Assembly: GCF_004342665.1 (NCBI RefSeq)
Contig: NZ_SMBY01000005.1
Location: forward strand, 176,449 to 240,448
Direction of reading: 5' to 3'
DNA: 64,000 nt
Source: Samsonia erythrinae
GTDB lineage: Bacteria > Pseudomonadota > Gammaproteobacteria > Enterobacterales > Enterobacteriaceae
Part shown: positions 38,678 through 50,000 of the stretch, one piece after another
Layout: each line of letters begins with the position of its first letter
Numbering within the stretch: the stretch's first letter is position 1
Position numbers and translations under genes: made by a program
The notes under the pieces: model-generated
Told to the model about the DNA's origin: nothing
What the model saw: only the letters and a program-made list of their open reading frames with translations
The model's database searches: none

Positions 38678-39694
38678 TTAACGCGCAGTGGTATCGATTG
38701 ACGTGATAGGCGCGGCCTGATGCGTTTCAGGGGATGCATCAACAGGAGGCTGGTAGGTATTGATATCCTGCCCTACGTTAACCAGAATCGGCATACCAGA
38801 GCGACGTGCAATCGCGTCAGCGACCGCTTTGCTGTCCGTCTCCGCGCTTTTGACAAATTTCTGCGTCTTCGCCGTCAACGGAATCGCCATGGTTTGCGGA
38901 TCGTCCTTGTCGCTCTTCGACAAAGGCTGATGCACCTCAATGTAACGTTTACCATCCGGTTCAACCGAGGTTTTAATCGCGTCGTTAACAATCTGCACTC
39001 GCGTACCGACCGGCACGTTATCAAACAGCGCCTTGATGTCGTCCGGGCGCAAACGAATACAGCCGGAACTGACCCGCATACCGATACCGAAGTTCGCATT
39101 CGTTCCATGCAGCAAATAAACGCCCCCGTGCGCAGCCAGACGCAGCGCGTGCAGGCCCATCGGGTTGTCCGGGCCAGCCGGAACAACCGCCGGCAACGTA
39201 ATGCCCTGCTCTTCCAAATAGCGCTTACGGATGTTCGCCGTTGGCGTCCAGGTCGGGTTTTCACGTTTCTCACTGATCGTGGTCGTCATCAGCGGCGACG
39301 TGCGCCCCAGTTGACCGATCCCGATCGGGTAGACAATGACGGTATTTTTCCCTTTCGGGTAGTAGTAAAGGCGTAGTTCCGCGAGATTGACAACGATCCC
39401 CTCACGCGGCGCATCCGGTAGCAGCATTTGCGTCGGGATCGTCAGCGTAGAACCCGCCTTGGGCAGATAAGGATCCGTACCCGGGTTCGCTTCCAACATG
39501 CCCAGCAGGCCAATCTTGAAATCCGCGGCGATCGCTTCCAGCGGACGACCGTCATTGGGGACCGTATAAGTAATATTTTCACCGATAAGACGGCTATTCG
39601 GTGGCGGTAAAGGGTATTCCTTGGCTCTGGCGGCAGAACTGCCAGCCAGATAGGCCGCGAAAGCCATACCAAGTAACGTTAACGCGCGTTTCAT
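38678..39694 (-). CDS. ldtE: L,D-transpeptidase LdtE family (YnhG)
   Basis: A 338-residue periplasmic enzyme with a signal peptide (about 1-24), a LysM-like segment (about 41-90) and a YkuD catalytic domain (about 97-235). The catalytic pair is H196 in LLHGTNANFG and C212 in RVSSGCIRL. The position between lpp and sufE is that of E. coli ldtE (ynhG), which forms 3-3 crosslinks in peptidoglycan; other paralogues attach Lpp. The C-terminal extension is rich in proline and threonine. Assignment to LdtE rests on synteny. Confidence 0.87.
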   Translation of the reverse strand: MKRALTLLGMAFAAYLAGSSAARAKEYPLPPPNSRLIGENITYTVPNDGRPLEAIAADFKIGLLGMLEANPGTDPYLPKAGSTLTIPTQMLLPDAPREGIVVNLAELRLYYYPKGKNTVIVYPIGIGQLGRTSPLMTTTISEKRENPTWTPTANIRKRYLEEQGITLPAVVPAGPDNPMGLHALRLAAHGGVYLLHGTNANFGIGMRVSSGCIRLRPDDIKALFDNVPVGTRVQIVNDAIKTSVEPDGKRYIEVHQPLSKSDKDDPQTMAIPLTAKTQKFVKSAETDSKAVADAIARRSGMPILVNVGQDINTYQPPVDASPETHQAAPITSIDTTAR

Positions 39695-40079
39695 ATTAGG
39701 TTCCCTACATCACAGCTAACAGACTTATTGATCAACAACATCCGACTAGTTACCCACAAAACCGTATCCGGTTATACCTTGCAGTGAATGTCAATGCGGC
39801 AAAAACACTTCTCCACCGAATGTGGGTCTATATTAGCATTGTGGTAACAAAAGAATATTTCATTTAAAAATCAAAGCATTGATATTCAGTTCTTTACAAA
39901 GCTGAATCAGCATAAAATTTAACGGAAAATAAATATACAGATGAATTCTGAAATATCAGCGAGTTAATCATGCGATCGACGCCAATTCCTATCGGAATAA
40001 AAAACGCGAAGAGAAGTAAGTGAAAAGCGCCGGACGTCTTACCGCCACAGCGCTTTATCAAGACAGCGTAAATCAGACA
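39695..40079. other. Intergenic region between ldtE and sufE
   Basis: About 385 AT-rich bases with no supported gene. The right edge has a hairpin AAAGCGC (40024-40030)/GCGCTTT (40050-40056), located just beyond the sufE stop and possibly the end of the suf transcript. The left part should carry the ldtE promoter. Confidence 0.35.
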
Positions 40080-40496
40080 TTAAATCAGTGCGGCTGCCTG
40101 GGCGCGAATCGCGCGCAGCATCGCTTCTAACCCTTGAGTGCGGGATGGCGTCAGGTGTTGACTCAGAGCCAGTGTGTCAAAGAACGGGCGCACATCCAGT
40201 TCAACCATCTCCTGCGCCGTCAATCCCTGATACAGGCTGAATACCACCGCGATCAGCCCCTTTACAATGGCGGCATCGCTGTCGCCATACAGCGCAACCA
40301 CGCCGTGCTCACCACGCTGGGTAACAATCCAGACCTGACTCTGACAGCCTGAAATCAGGTTTTCCGGCTTGCGCCACTCTTCGGGCAGTGGGGCGAGGCG
40401 CTCCCCTAACTCAATGATATAAAGATACTTCTCTTCCCAGTCATTACAGCGCGCAAAATTACGCGCCAGTTTCTGCGGTTCTGGCAGACTCGCCAT
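40080..40496 (-). CDS. sufE: Cysteine desulfuration protein SufE
   Basis: A 138-residue sulfur acceptor with the active cysteine C51 ([11 protein letters not shown]), as in E. coli. It takes persulfide from SufS and passes it to SufBCD. The ATG at 40496 follows GGGGAGGAAAGC; the longer upstream frame overlaps sufS. It is the last gene of sufABCDSE. Confidence 0.95.
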   Translation of the reverse strand: MASLPEPQKLARNFARCNDWEEKYLYIIELGERLAPLPEEWRKPENLISGCQSQVWIVTQRGEHGVVALYGDSDAAIVKGLIAVVFSLYQGLTAQEMVELDVRPFFDTLALSQHLTPSRTQGLEAMLRAIRAQAAALI

Positions 40497-40527
40497 GCTT
40501 TCCTCCCCGGACAATTTCGCGCCGCGC

Positions 40528-41751
40528 TTAACTGCCCAGTAATCGATAGATACGTTGCAATCCGGCAACCAGCCGGTCAATTTCTTCGCGTGTAGTATAA
40601 ACGGCCAGCGAGGCGCGGCACATACTTGAAACACCGTAGTGTTCCATTAGCGGCATCGCGCAATGGTGGCCGGTGCGAATGGCAATACCGTACCGATCGA
40701 GGAAACTGCCAACATCATAGGCGTGGTGCTGCCCAAGATTAAACGCAATAACGCCATGACGCTCAGCGGGGCCATACAGCGTCAGATCCGGCACCTGCGT
40801 TAACGCGTCCAGCGCGTACTGCATCAGCGAGGATTCATAGCGTTGAATGTCTTCACGTCCCAACGCTGACACATAATCCAGCGCGGCGCCGAGTCCCATT
40901 ATGCCCCCGGTATTGGGCGAACCGGCTTCAAAGCGCCACGGTGAATCCGCATAGGTCGTGCCTGTGCGTAGACTCACCTGACGAATCATCGCCCCGCCGC
41001 CTTCCCACGGCGGCATAGCCTGAAGAAGGTCTCGTTTGCCATACAGCACGCCAATACCCGATGGGCCGTAGATCTTATGTCCTGAGAAAACAAAGAAATC
41101 GCAGTCCAGATCCTGCACATCGACAGGCTGATGCATAATCGACTGCGCGCCGTCGACCAGCACCGCGGCCCCTGCCGCTTTTGCCTGCGCGATGAGGGCT
41201 TTTACCGGGTTCAAGGTGCCCAGTACGTTAGATATCTGCGTCACCGCCAGCAGGCGAGTACGTTCATCCAGCAGGCTGGGAAGTTGTGCGACATCCAGCG
41301 TGCCATCGTCGGCCAGTGGCAAGACGCGCACCTCAATGCCACGCGCTTCCGCCAGCATCTGCCAGGGGACGATGTTCGCATGGTGCTCCATCTCCGTGAT
41401 GATGAGGTTATCACCCGGCTGGATGAAGGCGCGGCCATAGCTATTCGCGACCAGATTAATGGCCTCCGTCGTCCCGCGCACGAACACAATCTCTTCGGCT
41501 GACGCCGCGTTGATAAAAGCCGCGACCTGCTCACGCACGGCTTCCATCGCGCTGGTTGCCTGCGCGCTCAGCGTATGAATGCCGCGATGGACAGCGGCAT
41601 ACTCATGACGATAGAACGCGGCTTCACGCTCAATCACCGACTGTGGCTTTTGCGCACTGGCGGCGCTATCAAGATAGGCTAACGGCTGACCGTTAATCTC
41701 GCTTGCCAGCAGCGGGAAATCGTCACGAACCCGTTCAATTGGAAAATTCAT
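40528..41751 (-). CDS. sufS: Cysteine desulfurase SufS
   Basis: A 407-residue PLP enzyme (group II cysteine desulfurase) that removes sulfur from cysteine for Fe-S cluster assembly. The PLP lysine lies in [16 protein letters not shown] and the active cysteine in [11 protein letters not shown]. Its ATG overlaps the sufD stop by four bases. Its length fits E. coli SufS. Confidence 0.96.
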   Translation of the reverse strand: MNFPIERVRDDFPLLASEINGQPLAYLDSAASAQKPQSVIEREAAFYRHEYAAVHRGIHTLSAQATSAMEAVREQVAAFINAASAEEIVFVRGTTEAINLVANSYGRAFIQPGDNLIITEMEHHANIVPWQMLAEARGIEVRVLPLADDGTLDVAQLPSLLDERTRLLAVTQISNVLGTLNPVKALIAQAKAAGAAVLVDGAQSIMHQPVDVQDLDCDFFVFSGHKIYGPSGIGVLYGKRDLLQAMPPWEGGGAMIRQVSLRTGTTYADSPWRFEAGSPNTGGIMGLGAALDYVSALGREDIQRYESSLMQYALDALTQVPDLTLYGPAERHGVIAFNLGQHHAYDVGSFLDRYGIAIRTGHHCAMPLMEHYGVSSMCRASLAVYTTREEIDRLVAGLQRIYRLLGS

Positions 41752-43103
41752 TGCACCGCCTTGCTGTTGTCCGACAGCGCGCTGGGCAAACGCTGCGCGA
41801 TACGCTTCAGAACCACATCCCGCAGAGACGCATTTTCAATCGCCTCGGTCACCTCCGCCGCGAAAGCGAAGATAATCATCTGCTGCGCATCCTGTTGCGT
41901 AATACCTCGGGAGCGCAGATAGAAAAGCTGTTCTTCGTCCATACGGCCAATGGTCGCGCCGTGACTGCATTTCACGTCATCCGCATAGATTTCCAACTGC
42001 GGCTTGGTATCGACTTCCGCCAGTCTGCCCAACAGCAGGTTATTATTGGTCATCTGTCCATCGGTTTTCAGCGCATGCGGCGCCACTTTGATCATGCCGT
42101 TAAATACCGCTCTGGCGCGATCGTTGACGATGGTTTTATGCAACTGACGGCTTTCGCCATAGCCCTGATTATGCTCCAGATAGGTCCGCGTATCGCACAC
42201 TTCGCTGCCAACGGGCAGGATCAGGCTGTTTATGGACAGATTCGTGCCTTCGCCGTTCAGTTGCGCGCTGGTATGGTGGCGCGTCAGCCCCGCCCCCAGC
42301 AGGAAGCTGTGGCTACGCACTCTGGCATCGCGCGCCAGTACCAGATCGTTGTGCGCGAAGTGATAGCTCGCCGCCGTTTCAAACGCCAGTTTATAGTGGT
42401 TAACCTGACTATTTTCTGCCGCACTCACCGTCAGTCGCGCGCCGGTAAAGTGCGCGTGTTCATCCAGGCTGACGTAATGCTCGATAATTTCCGCACTTGC
42501 GCCACGTTCAACCGTCAGATGATGGCGGTGATGAATCGTATTCAATGCCGACGCCTGACTACTACTGATATGCAACAGGTAAAGCGGCTTTTCCGCCGTC
42601 TGCCCGGCAGCCAGACGAATCAGGGTACGTTCCGCCGCCAGACTTTCGGTCAGATGCAAAAACACCTCAGGCTGAACAGCAGCAGGCAACGCGCCATGCG
42701 CATGCGATACCCGTGTATCGATCTGATAAGGCCCCCAGTCGCTATCGCTGAGTTCCGCATTGAAAATGCCGTCAATAAATACCAGACGCCAGCTGTCAAC
42801 CGGCAAAGACAGCGCATCCAGCACGGCGCGATCGACAGACGGCGCCTGCGCCGCAATAAATTCGTTATTCAGCAGGCCGTCCAGCGGCGTATATTTCCAG
42901 TGCTCGTGCTTACGATGCGGCAGACCCAGACGCACCACTTCCTGCCAGTGCTGGCGGGCCTCGTCGGAACGACGTGACGCCTCGCGTTCGAACAGGCTAT
43001 GCCACTGTTGCAGCGCCTGCTCTTGTCGCTGCGCGATAGTGGTTTTTCCCGCTGCGTTTGTTTCGTTATTCGTGACCTTATTGTTGGTCGGTAAGCCAGC
43101 CAT
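41748..43103 (-). CDS. sufD: Fe-S cluster assembly protein SufD
   Basis: A 451-residue member of the SufBD scaffold, forming SufB-SufC2-SufD. The conserved C-terminal core ([23 protein letters not shown] and [17 protein letters not shown]) is present. It is about 28 residues longer than E. coli SufD owing to an N-terminal insert after MAGLP that is rich in N, T and Q. Its start overlaps the sufC coding end by 26 bases. Confidence 0.95.
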   Translation of the reverse strand: MAGLPTNNKVTNNETNAAGKTTIAQRQEQALQQWHSLFEREASRRSDEARQHWQEVVRLGLPHRKHEHWKYTPLDGLLNNEFIAAQAPSVDRAVLDALSLPVDSWRLVFIDGIFNAELSDSDWGPYQIDTRVSHAHGALPAAVQPEVFLHLTESLAAERTLIRLAAGQTAEKPLYLLHISSSQASALNTIHHRHHLTVERGASAEIIEHYVSLDEHAHFTGARLTVSAAENSQVNHYKLAFETAASYHFAHNDLVLARDARVRSHSFLLGAGLTRHHTSAQLNGEGTNLSINSLILPVGSEVCDTRTYLEHNQGYGESRQLHKTIVNDRARAVFNGMIKVAPHALKTDGQMTNNNLLLGRLAEVDTKPQLEIYADDVKCSHGATIGRMDEEQLFYLRSRGITQQDAQQMIIFAFAAEVTEAIENASLRDVVLKRIAQRLPSALSDNSKAVQ

Positions 43104-43824
43104 AGCCTTGCTCCTCCAACTGTTTCACCAGCGAGAAATCACCGGATTTCACAATGCGCCCCTGATACAGGACGTGAACGTAATCCGGTTTGATGTAGTC
43201 AAGAATACGCTGGTAGTGCGTGACGATGATAAACGCACGCTTACCGTCGCGCAGCGAATTCACCCCGTTGGAGACGATTTTTAATGCGTCGATATCCAGC
43301 CCGGAGTCCGTTTCATCCAGAATACATAAATCCGGCTCCAGCGCCGCCATTTGGAGAATGTCGTTACGCTTCTTTTCACCACCGGAAAAACCGACGTTGA
43401 CCGAACGAGTCAACAAATCTTCCGGCATATTCAACAGCTTGATTTTCTCTTCAATAAAGTCGGCGAAGTCGAAACGATCCAGCGGCTCCTGCTCGCGGTA
43501 TTTACGCACCGCGTTCACCGCCGTTTGCAGGAAAAACTGGTTGCTGACGCCGGGGATCTCGACCGGGTACTGAAACGCCATAAAAACGCCTTCGCCCGCT
43601 CGCGCTTCCGGGTCCAGCTCCAACAGATTTTTGCCTTTAAAGCTGACGGAGCCATCCGTCACTTCGTACTCTTCACGCCCGGCCAGCGTCGCGGAGAGCG
43701 TACTTTTCCCTGAGCCGTTCGGCCCCATGATGGCATGCACTTCGCCCGGTTTGATCGTGAGATTCAGTCCCTGAATGATCGCTTTGTCTTCTACGCTGAC
43801 TTTTAAATTTTCGATGCTTAACAT
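43078..43824 (-). CDS. sufC: Fe-S cluster assembly ATPase SufC
   Basis: A 248-residue ABC-type ATPase of the SufBCD complex. Walker A is GPNGSGKST, the signature is FSGGEKKR, and Walker B is LCILDETDSGLD. The ATG at 43824 follows GGAAGGAATAAGC and gives the E. coli length; the five-codon upstream extension was rejected. Confidence 0.96.
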   Translation of the reverse strand: MLSIENLKVSVEDKAIIQGLNLTIKPGEVHAIMGPNGSGKSTLSATLAGREEYEVTDGSVSFKGKNLLELDPEARAGEGVFMAFQYPVEIPGVSNQFFLQTAVNAVRKYREQEPLDRFDFADFIEEKIKLLNMPEDLLTRSVNVGFSGGEKKRNDILQMAALEPDLCILDETDSGLDIDALKIVSNGVNSLRDGKRAFIIVTHYQRILDYIKPDYVHVLYQGRIVKSGDFSLVKQLEEQGYGWLTDQQ

Positions 43825-43919
43825 GCTTATTCCTTCCAACGCCCGATACGACGAGCGCTTAATGAATTCCGGGACCGATGATTCTCATTATGGGTGTGAA
43901 AATCCCGGCGACCGACGAA

Positions 43920-45434
43920 TTATCCCACGCTGTGTTCCAGGCTAATCGCCAGCAACTTTTGTGCTTCCACCGCAAACTCCAGCGGCAGTTCAGAGAAAAC
44001 ATCCTTACAGAATCCGTTAACAATCATTGAGATCGCATCATCCTCGCTGATACCCCGTTGCAGGCAGTAAAACAGCTGATCCTCTCCGATTTTCGAGGTT
44101 GTCGCTTCATGCTCCAACTGCGCGGTATTGTTGCGCACCTCCACATAAGGGAATGTGTGTGCGCCGCACTCACTGCCGATCAGCATGGAGTCGCACTGGG
44201 TAAAGTTACGCGCGTTGGTGGCGCTCGGCATGATCTTCACCAGACCACGATAGGTGTTCTCACTACGTCCCGCGGAAATCCCTTTGGAGATGATGGTCGA
44301 GCGGGTATTTTTACCGATGTGAATCATCTTGGTGCCGGTATCGGCCTGTTGGCGACCATTGGTCAGCGCGACAGAGAAGAATTCCCCCACGGAATGATCA
44401 CCGCGCAGAATCACGCTTGGGTATTTCCAGGTAATCGCTGAGCCCGTTTCCGACTGCGTCCACGACATTTTTGCATGTTCGCCGGCACAGAGCGCGCGCT
44501 TGGTGACAAAATTCAGAATCCCCCCTTCCGCGTCATCTTTACCGGAAAACCAGTTCTGTACCGTGGAGTATTTCACTTCAGCGTTTTTGTTGATGATCAC
44601 TTCCACCACGGCGGCATGCAGTTGATAGGAGTCACGCACTGGCGCAGAACACCCTTCAATGTAACTAACGTAGCTGTCATCATCGGCGATCAGGATCGTG
44701 CGCTCGAACTGTCCGGTTTTCGCCGCATTGATGCGGAAATAGGTCGACAGCTCCATCGGACAACGCACACCTTTGGGGATATAGACAAAGGTGCCGTCAG
44801 AGGCCACCGCCGAGTTCAGCGCGGCAAAGAAGTTGTCGTTGGCGGGCACCACGGTGCCGAGGTACTGCCGAACCAGTTCAGGATGTTCCTGAATCGCCTC
44901 ACTGAAGGAGCAGAAAATAATGCCCTTTTCAGCCAGCTCATCCCGATAGGTGGTTGCAACGGAAACCGAGTCGAAAATGGCGTCAACGGCAACGGCCTGC
45001 CCTTCACGCACCGGCACGCCCAGTTGATTAAAGGCATCTTCCACTTCGCTGGTCAGGTAATTATTCACATCCGTAATGCCGGATTGCTGTTTGGCCCCCG
45101 GTTCAGAACCACAGCTGTCGTCACAGTGGCCGCAGGAAGGGGCGGAATAATAACTATAATCCTGATAATCGAGCTTCTCGTAATGAGCTTTCAGCCAGTG
45201 CGGCTCTTCCATCTCCAGCCACGCTTTGTAGGCGTTAAGACGAAATTCCAGCATCCACTCTGGCTCATTACGTTTTGCCGAGATCGCCCGCACGACATCT
45301 TCGTTGATGCCGTGTGCCAATTCGTCCGTCTCCAACTGCGTGAAGAACCCTTCTTTATAACGCCCATCGCCCATCCAGATCTGGACATCATCAGGTACAT
45401 CTACCGTGCTACGTGCCATAATGCTACGTGCCAT
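43920..45434 (-). CDS. sufB: Fe-S cluster assembly scaffold SufB
   Basis: A 504-residue scaffold protein on which Fe-S clusters are built with SufC and SufD. The conserved [18 protein letters not shown] segment and C-terminal [19 protein letters not shown] are present. The start is unusual: a 15-base tandem repeat (ATGGCACGTAGCATT then ATGGCACGTAGCACG) creates two in-frame ATGs, at 45434 and 45419. Either could be used; the first is nearer the weak ribosome site AGTGATGA. A 95-base gap separates it from sufC. Confidence 0.95.
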   Translation of the reverse strand: MARSIMARSTVDVPDDVQIWMGDGRYKEGFFTQLETDELAHGINEDVVRAISAKRNEPEWMLEFRLNAYKAWLEMEEPHWLKAHYEKLDYQDYSYYSAPSCGHCDDSCGSEPGAKQQSGITDVNNYLTSEVEDAFNQLGVPVREGQAVAVDAIFDSVSVATTYRDELAEKGIIFCSFSEAIQEHPELVRQYLGTVVPANDNFFAALNSAVASDGTFVYIPKGVRCPMELSTYFRINAAKTGQFERTILIADDDSYVSYIEGCSAPVRDSYQLHAAVVEVIINKNAEVKYSTVQNWFSGKDDAEGGILNFVTKRALCAGEHAKMSWTQSETGSAITWKYPSVILRGDHSVGEFFSVALTNGRQQADTGTKMIHIGKNTRSTIISKGISAGRSENTYRGLVKIMPSATNARNFTQCDSMLIGSECGAHTFPYVEVRNNTAQLEHEATTSKIGEDQLFYCLQRGISEDDAISMIVNGFCKDVFSELPLEFAVEAQKLLAISLEHSVG

Positions 45435-45447
45435 AATTTTTCATCAC

Positions 45448-45819
45448 TTAAATGCCAAAGCTTTCGCCACATCCACAAGCATGCTGCGCTTTGGGATTAT
45501 TAAACTTGAATATCTGATTCAGCCCTTCACGCACAAAATCAAGCTCTGTGCCGTCAATGAAAGGCATCGCTTTGAGCGGGACGAACAGTTTCGCGCCGTC
45601 ATGCTCAAATACCAGGTCATCTGCTTCGAACGTCTGCACCAGATCCAATACATAGCCAAACCCGGCACAGCCTGACTGTTTCACCGCAAGGCGCAGACCT
45701 TTGACGGCCTCATCCTGCTTCATCAGGGTCTTGATCTGCTTTGCGGCGCTGTCCGTCATCGTCAGTCCCTGCCAAACATTTTCTTCCAGTGAAAACGTTC
45801 CTACATTTTCCGCTTGCAT
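45448..45819 (-). CDS. sufA: Fe-S cluster carrier SufA
   Basis: A 123-residue A-type carrier that delivers Fe-S clusters to target proteins. The three ligand cysteines are C51 (KQSGCAGFGY), C115 and C117 (HACGCGESFGI). The ATG at 45819 follows GAGGT. It is the first gene of the suf operon, which is normally induced by iron limitation and oxidative stress. Confidence 0.95.
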   Translation of the reverse strand: MQAENVGTFSLEENVWQGLTMTDSAAKQIKTLMKQDEAVKGLRLAVKQSGCAGFGYVLDLVQTFEADDLVFEHDGAKLFVPLKAMPFIDGTELDFVREGLNQIFKFNNPKAQHACGCGESFGI

Positions 45820-46208
45820 AAGGCATACCTCATTACGTGTGCTACCAGTTTCATGCTGGTTTCCACTCATGTTAGTGATAATAAAACTCGCTTCAACCTC
45901 TTGTTTCGCAGGGCTATTCGTAACATTTCACGTTTCAGCCGGGCAATGGCCCCTGTGTTTTGTTCTTTCGCCCCAAAAGATCGGAGCGAAGAAAACATGT
46001 ATTCAATTGATAAACAAGGGGTTTAACTCATCGCCTTTGGCTACGTCAGTCAGCATAATTTATCATTTTATTATCATTATTATAACATCCATTGGGGATG
46101 CCTATTTATAAAACAGGGAAGGTATATGAAGATTTATATGCTTTTGTTGCGTATTTTTTGTCGCTAAAACTCACTTTGCCCATTGATCACGGTCTTTTTA
46201 ATAAATAT
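45820..46208. promoter_or_regulatory. Divergent control region of sufA and the Fur-linked gene
   Basis: This AT-rich gap should contain the suf promoter. TTATCATTTTATTATCATTATTATAA (around 46059-46084) has overlapping ATTATC-type hexamers like a degenerate Fur site. I could not assign IscR or OxyR sites. An open frame starting at 46092 runs through its right end but looks like promoter DNA rather than protein. Confidence 0.4.
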
Positions 46209-46227
46209 GATAATGATTATCATTTGA
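46209..46227. promoter_or_regulatory. Fur box before the unknown gene at 46245
   Basis: GATAATGATTATCATTTGA matches 15 of the 19 positions of the Fur consensus GATAATGATAATCATTATC. It lies 17 bases before the ATG at 46245 and downstream of a TTGCCC -35-like element, so bound Fur with iron would block this gene's promoter or start. Confidence 0.7.
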
Positions 46228-46244
46228 ATTTCGAGATCGACAAC

Positions 46245-46646
46245 ATGCTTTCCGTGAATGCCTGGCTGCAACACCAGATTGACGAGTATAAGTTCCAGAT
46301 TCGTGATGCCACCGTGGATTTCTACATGGCTGAAGCCCGTCTGAACCGCCCGGGAAGTCATCTTGATCATTTACGCCGCTATCATCAAGCCTGTATGACC
46401 ATGGTTGAACTTTGCCTGAAAAACGGCGATGACGACAGCTATCTGCATGCGCTGGTCAAGTTGCACAATCGGTTGATTAAAGAGATCAATAATGAAGGGC
46501 GCTGTCACCTTTTTCGGGTGCAAAGCTACTACTTCGCCCGCAATACGTTGAAGTCGATCTGCTATCAGTTAAGTATGCAAGGCGCATGGGAGAAAGCCAC
46601 CGCCTTCCAGAGCGACTTTGTCAAGCGAGTGCCTTTTCTTCCCTGA
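46245..46646 (+). CDS. Unknown protein, probably Fur-regulated
   Basis: I do not recognise this gene. From the ATG at 46245 it encodes 133 residues (MLSVNAWLQHQIDEYKFQI...), soluble and mostly helical in appearance, with no signal peptide, no membrane helix and no metal-binding motif. The frame is open back to 46092, which would add 51 residues (184 in all). That extension is AT-rich and contains the Fur box, so I prefer the shorter form; GAGA lies before its ATG. It is divergent from sufA and is followed by convergent menI after 35 bases. A role in the iron-starvation response is inferred only from the Fur box. Confidence 0.65.
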   Translation: MLSVNAWLQHQIDEYKFQIRDATVDFYMAEARLNRPGSHLDHLRRYHQACMTMVELCLKNGDDDSYLHALVKLHNRLIKEINNEGRCHLFRVQSYYFARNTLKSICYQLSMQGAWEKATAFQSDFVKRVPFLP

Positions 46647-46681
46647 AGAGGCAAACCGATCAAGAGGCGGGTGCATTACGC

Positions 46682-47098
46682 TTACGGCGTAATCACCGCC
46701 GTCGTCAGACGTGAAACGCAGCACAAACGATTCTGATGATCAAAAATCTCAATCTGCCACACCTGGCTGCGGCGGCCAACATGCAGCGCCCGGCAGACGC
46801 CGCGCACCTCGCCATCGCGTACCGCTCTCAAGTGATTGGCGTTGATTTCCAGCCCTATCACCTGCTGCTCCCCTTCAGAGCACAGATACCCCGCGACGGA
46901 GCCCAGCGATTCCGCCAGCACGACGGACGCGCCGCCGTGCAGTAAGCCAAATGGCTGACGCGTGCGTGAATCCACCGGCATCACCGCTTCCAGATAATCG
47001 TCCGCGATAACGGTGTAGCGAATGCCGACATGGCCGACCATACAGGTTTGACTCTGCTGATTGAGTTGCTCAAGCGTCACCTGTCGTTTCCAACACAT
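46682..47098 (-). CDS. menI: 1,4-dihydroxy-2-naphthoyl-CoA hydrolase MenI (YdiI)
   Basis: A 138-residue hotdog-fold thioesterase. The motif QPFGLLHGGASVVLAES contains the catalytic glutamate. It removes CoA from dihydroxynaphthoyl-CoA in menaquinone synthesis, which supplies quinol for the nap and nrf pathways encoded earlier. Its ATG overlaps the ydiJ stop (TGATG), so the two are coupled as in E. coli. Confidence 0.92.
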   Translation of the reverse strand: MCWKRQVTLEQLNQQSQTCMVGHVGIRYTVIADDYLEAVMPVDSRTRQPFGLLHGGASVVLAESLGSVAGYLCSEGEQQVIGLEINANHLRAVRDGEVRGVCRALHVGRRSQVWQIEIFDHQNRLCCVSRLTTAVITP

Positions 47099-50000
47099 CA
47101 GATAATCTCCAGCAGCGCCTGTAGCGGGTGACGCAACGCGCGGCCTTCCATACGCTTAACCTGACTGCGGCACGAATACCCCGTGGTCAGACAGCGTTTC
47201 TGCGGCAACTTCTGCAACACCTGCTGCCAGGAGAGCGCATAAATTCCCTGCGAATTGACGAGGTTTTTAGTTTCGTGACCGTAGGTTCCCGCCATACCGC
47301 AGCACCCCACATTGATGTTCTCCAACTGCGCGCCAAAACGTGAGAAAATATCCGCCCACTGTTTCGTGCTGGCTGGCAGCGCCGTGGTTTCCGTACAGTG
47401 CCCCAGCAGATACCAGGCCTCGCCGGTGGCTGGCTGAGGCGCGCTGTCTGCCAGCGCCGTCACCAACCATTCGTGCACCAGTTGCACCTGAAAATCGCCC
47501 CGTTTCTCACCCAGAATCTCACGGTATTCATCGCGATAGCACAGCACCAGCGCCGGATCGACTCCCACCATCGGCATGCCTAATCTGGCAACGCGATTGA
47601 GGAAATCCGCCGTTTTCGCCGCCGTTTTGGCAAAGCGCTGTAGAAAACCTTTAATATGTTGCGCCTTTCCGTTTGGCGAGAACGGTAACAGCACGGGTTT
47701 CAGATCCAGTTTTTCAACCAGATGAACAAAATCCGCCACCACCTGCGCATCGTAATAGCTGGTGAACGGGTCCTGCACAATTAACACATACTGCTGTCGC
47801 GCCGATGCCGGCAACTGTTCCAACTGTTCGAGCGTGGTGTTGACGCCGCGATGCCCGGCAAACTGCTGACGCAACGAAGGCGATGACAACAAGGGCAAGT
47901 CGACCATCCCAATCTGGCTGCGGCTCAGGTTATTCAGCCACGGCATTTTCAGAAAGAAGTTAAACGTTTTCGGGCTGCGTGCCATCAGTGGCGCATAGCT
48001 TTCGACCCCGGCGACCAGATAGTCACGAACCGGACGCAGGTAGCGCGTGTGATACAGTTGCAAGAAGCGGGAACGGAAACCGGGCACGTCAATCTTGATA
48101 GGGCACTGCGTTGAACAAGCCTTACATGCCAGACAGCCGGACATCGCGTCTTTCACTTCGTGCGAGAAATCGTAATCCCCCTGTTTAGCCTGCCAGGTGT
48201 TGCGGACTTTCTGGATAAAGGCGCGCAGACTCAACTTCTGCTGCGGCAACGTTTTCTCCAACGCCACTGGATCGACGCCCTGCTCCGCCAGCAGGCGTAA
48301 CCATTCCCGCACCAGCGTCGCCCGACCTTTCGGCGAATGAATTCGGTTGCCGCTGATTTTCATCGACGGACACATTGGGCTACGGGCATCGAAGTTAAAA
48401 CACAGCCCGTTGCCGTTACATTCCATCGCACCACGAAACGCCGTGCGCACCGTCAGCGGGATCGTACGGTCGAATGTGCCGCGTTTGACCGCATCGACTT
48501 TCATCATCGGCGCCTCCACGTCCAACGGCGCACAAATCTTCCCGGGGTTCAGGCGGTTATCGGGATCGAACGCCGCCTTGATGCGACGCAGCTCGGCATA
48601 CAGTTCTGGCCCAAAGAACTCGGGGCTGTACTCGGCGCGGAAGCCTTTACCGTGCTCGCCCCACAGCAGGCCGCCATATTTGGCCGTCAGCGTTACAATC
48701 TGGTCGGAAAGCTGTTTCATCAGCATTTCCTGCTGCGGGTCGCACATGTCCAGCGCCGGACGAACGTGCAGCACCCCGGCGTCCACATGACCAAACATGC
48801 CGTATGTCAGGTTGTGGCTGTCCAGCAGCGCGCGGAATTCTTCAATGTAATCCGCCAGATGCTGCGGCGGCACGCAGGTATCTTCTGCAAACGGAATCGG
48901 CTTCGCCTGCCCTTTGCTGTTCCCCAGCAGGCCTACGGCTTTTTTCCGCATGGCGTAAATACGTTCGATGCCGGCCAGATCGTTACAGGTCTGATAGCCA
49001 ATCACGCCGCCCTCTCCGCTGGCTAACAGCGCATCCAGCCGCTGACATAATGCGTCAACCTGCCCGCCGATCAGCGTTTCATCATCGCCCGCGAATTCGA
49101 CGATATTCAGCCCCAGCATATCCTGATTGGGCACATCGGTAATCAGTTCACTGACGGAATGCCAGACGATATCTTCGCGTGCCAGATTGAGTACTTTGGA
49201 ATCCACGGTTTCAACAGACAACGCCTTGGCTTCCACCATGAACGGCGCGTTGCGCAGCGCTGAATTGAAAGAGTCATATTTGATATTCACCAGACGGCGA
49301 ACCTTTGGCAGCGGCGTGATATCGAGCTTCGCTTCGGTAATAAACGCCAGCGTGCCCTCGGCGCCGGTCAGAATACGCGTCAGATCAAAGGTACGGAGAT
49401 CGTCGCTGAACACATGGCGCAGATCATACCCCGTCAGAAAACGATTCAGCTTCGGGAACTTATTGAAAATCAACTCGCGCTGTTCGCGGCAGCGGTGCAG
49501 CACCGTATGGTAAATGCGGCCTGCCGCCGAGTTCTCCTGCGCCAACTGCTCGGCCAGTTCGACCGGCATCGCCTGAGTATCCAGCATCTCACCGCCCAGC
49601 AGTACCGCACGCAACCCCAGCACATGGTCTGACGTTTTGCCGTACACCAGCGAACCTTGTCCTGATGCATCGGTATTGATCATGCCGCCCAGCGTCGCCC
49701 GGTTGCTGGTCGACAGTTCAGGCGCGAAGAAATAGCCATAAGGTTTAAGGTACTGGTTCAACTGATCTTTAATGACGCCAGCTTCAACCCGCACCCAGCC
49801 CTGTTCAGGATTAATCTCCAGAATACGGTTCATGTAGCGCGACATATCCACCACGATACCGCGATTCAACGCCTGACCGTTGGTGCCGGTTCCCCCGCCG
49901 CGAGGAGTAAAAGTTAATCCGGAAAAACGCGCCTCACCCGCCAGTCGCGACAATATCGCCACATCGGCGGTTGAGCGGGGAAAGACAACCGCGTCGGGCA

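Noticed and set aside
41703..42977. Plus-strand open frame of 424 codons opposite sufD
   Set aside because: Antisense shadow of sufD, rich in Arg, Gln and His, with no known fold or ribosome site.
44475..45503. Plus-strand open frame of 342 codons opposite sufB
   Set aside because: Shadow of the highly conserved sufB; no independent evidence of coding.
46092..46244. 51-codon N-terminal extension of the unknown gene
   Set aside because: AT-rich, contains the Fur box and promoter-like elements, and the ATG at 46245 is preceded by GAGA; treated as regulatory DNA, though not excluded.
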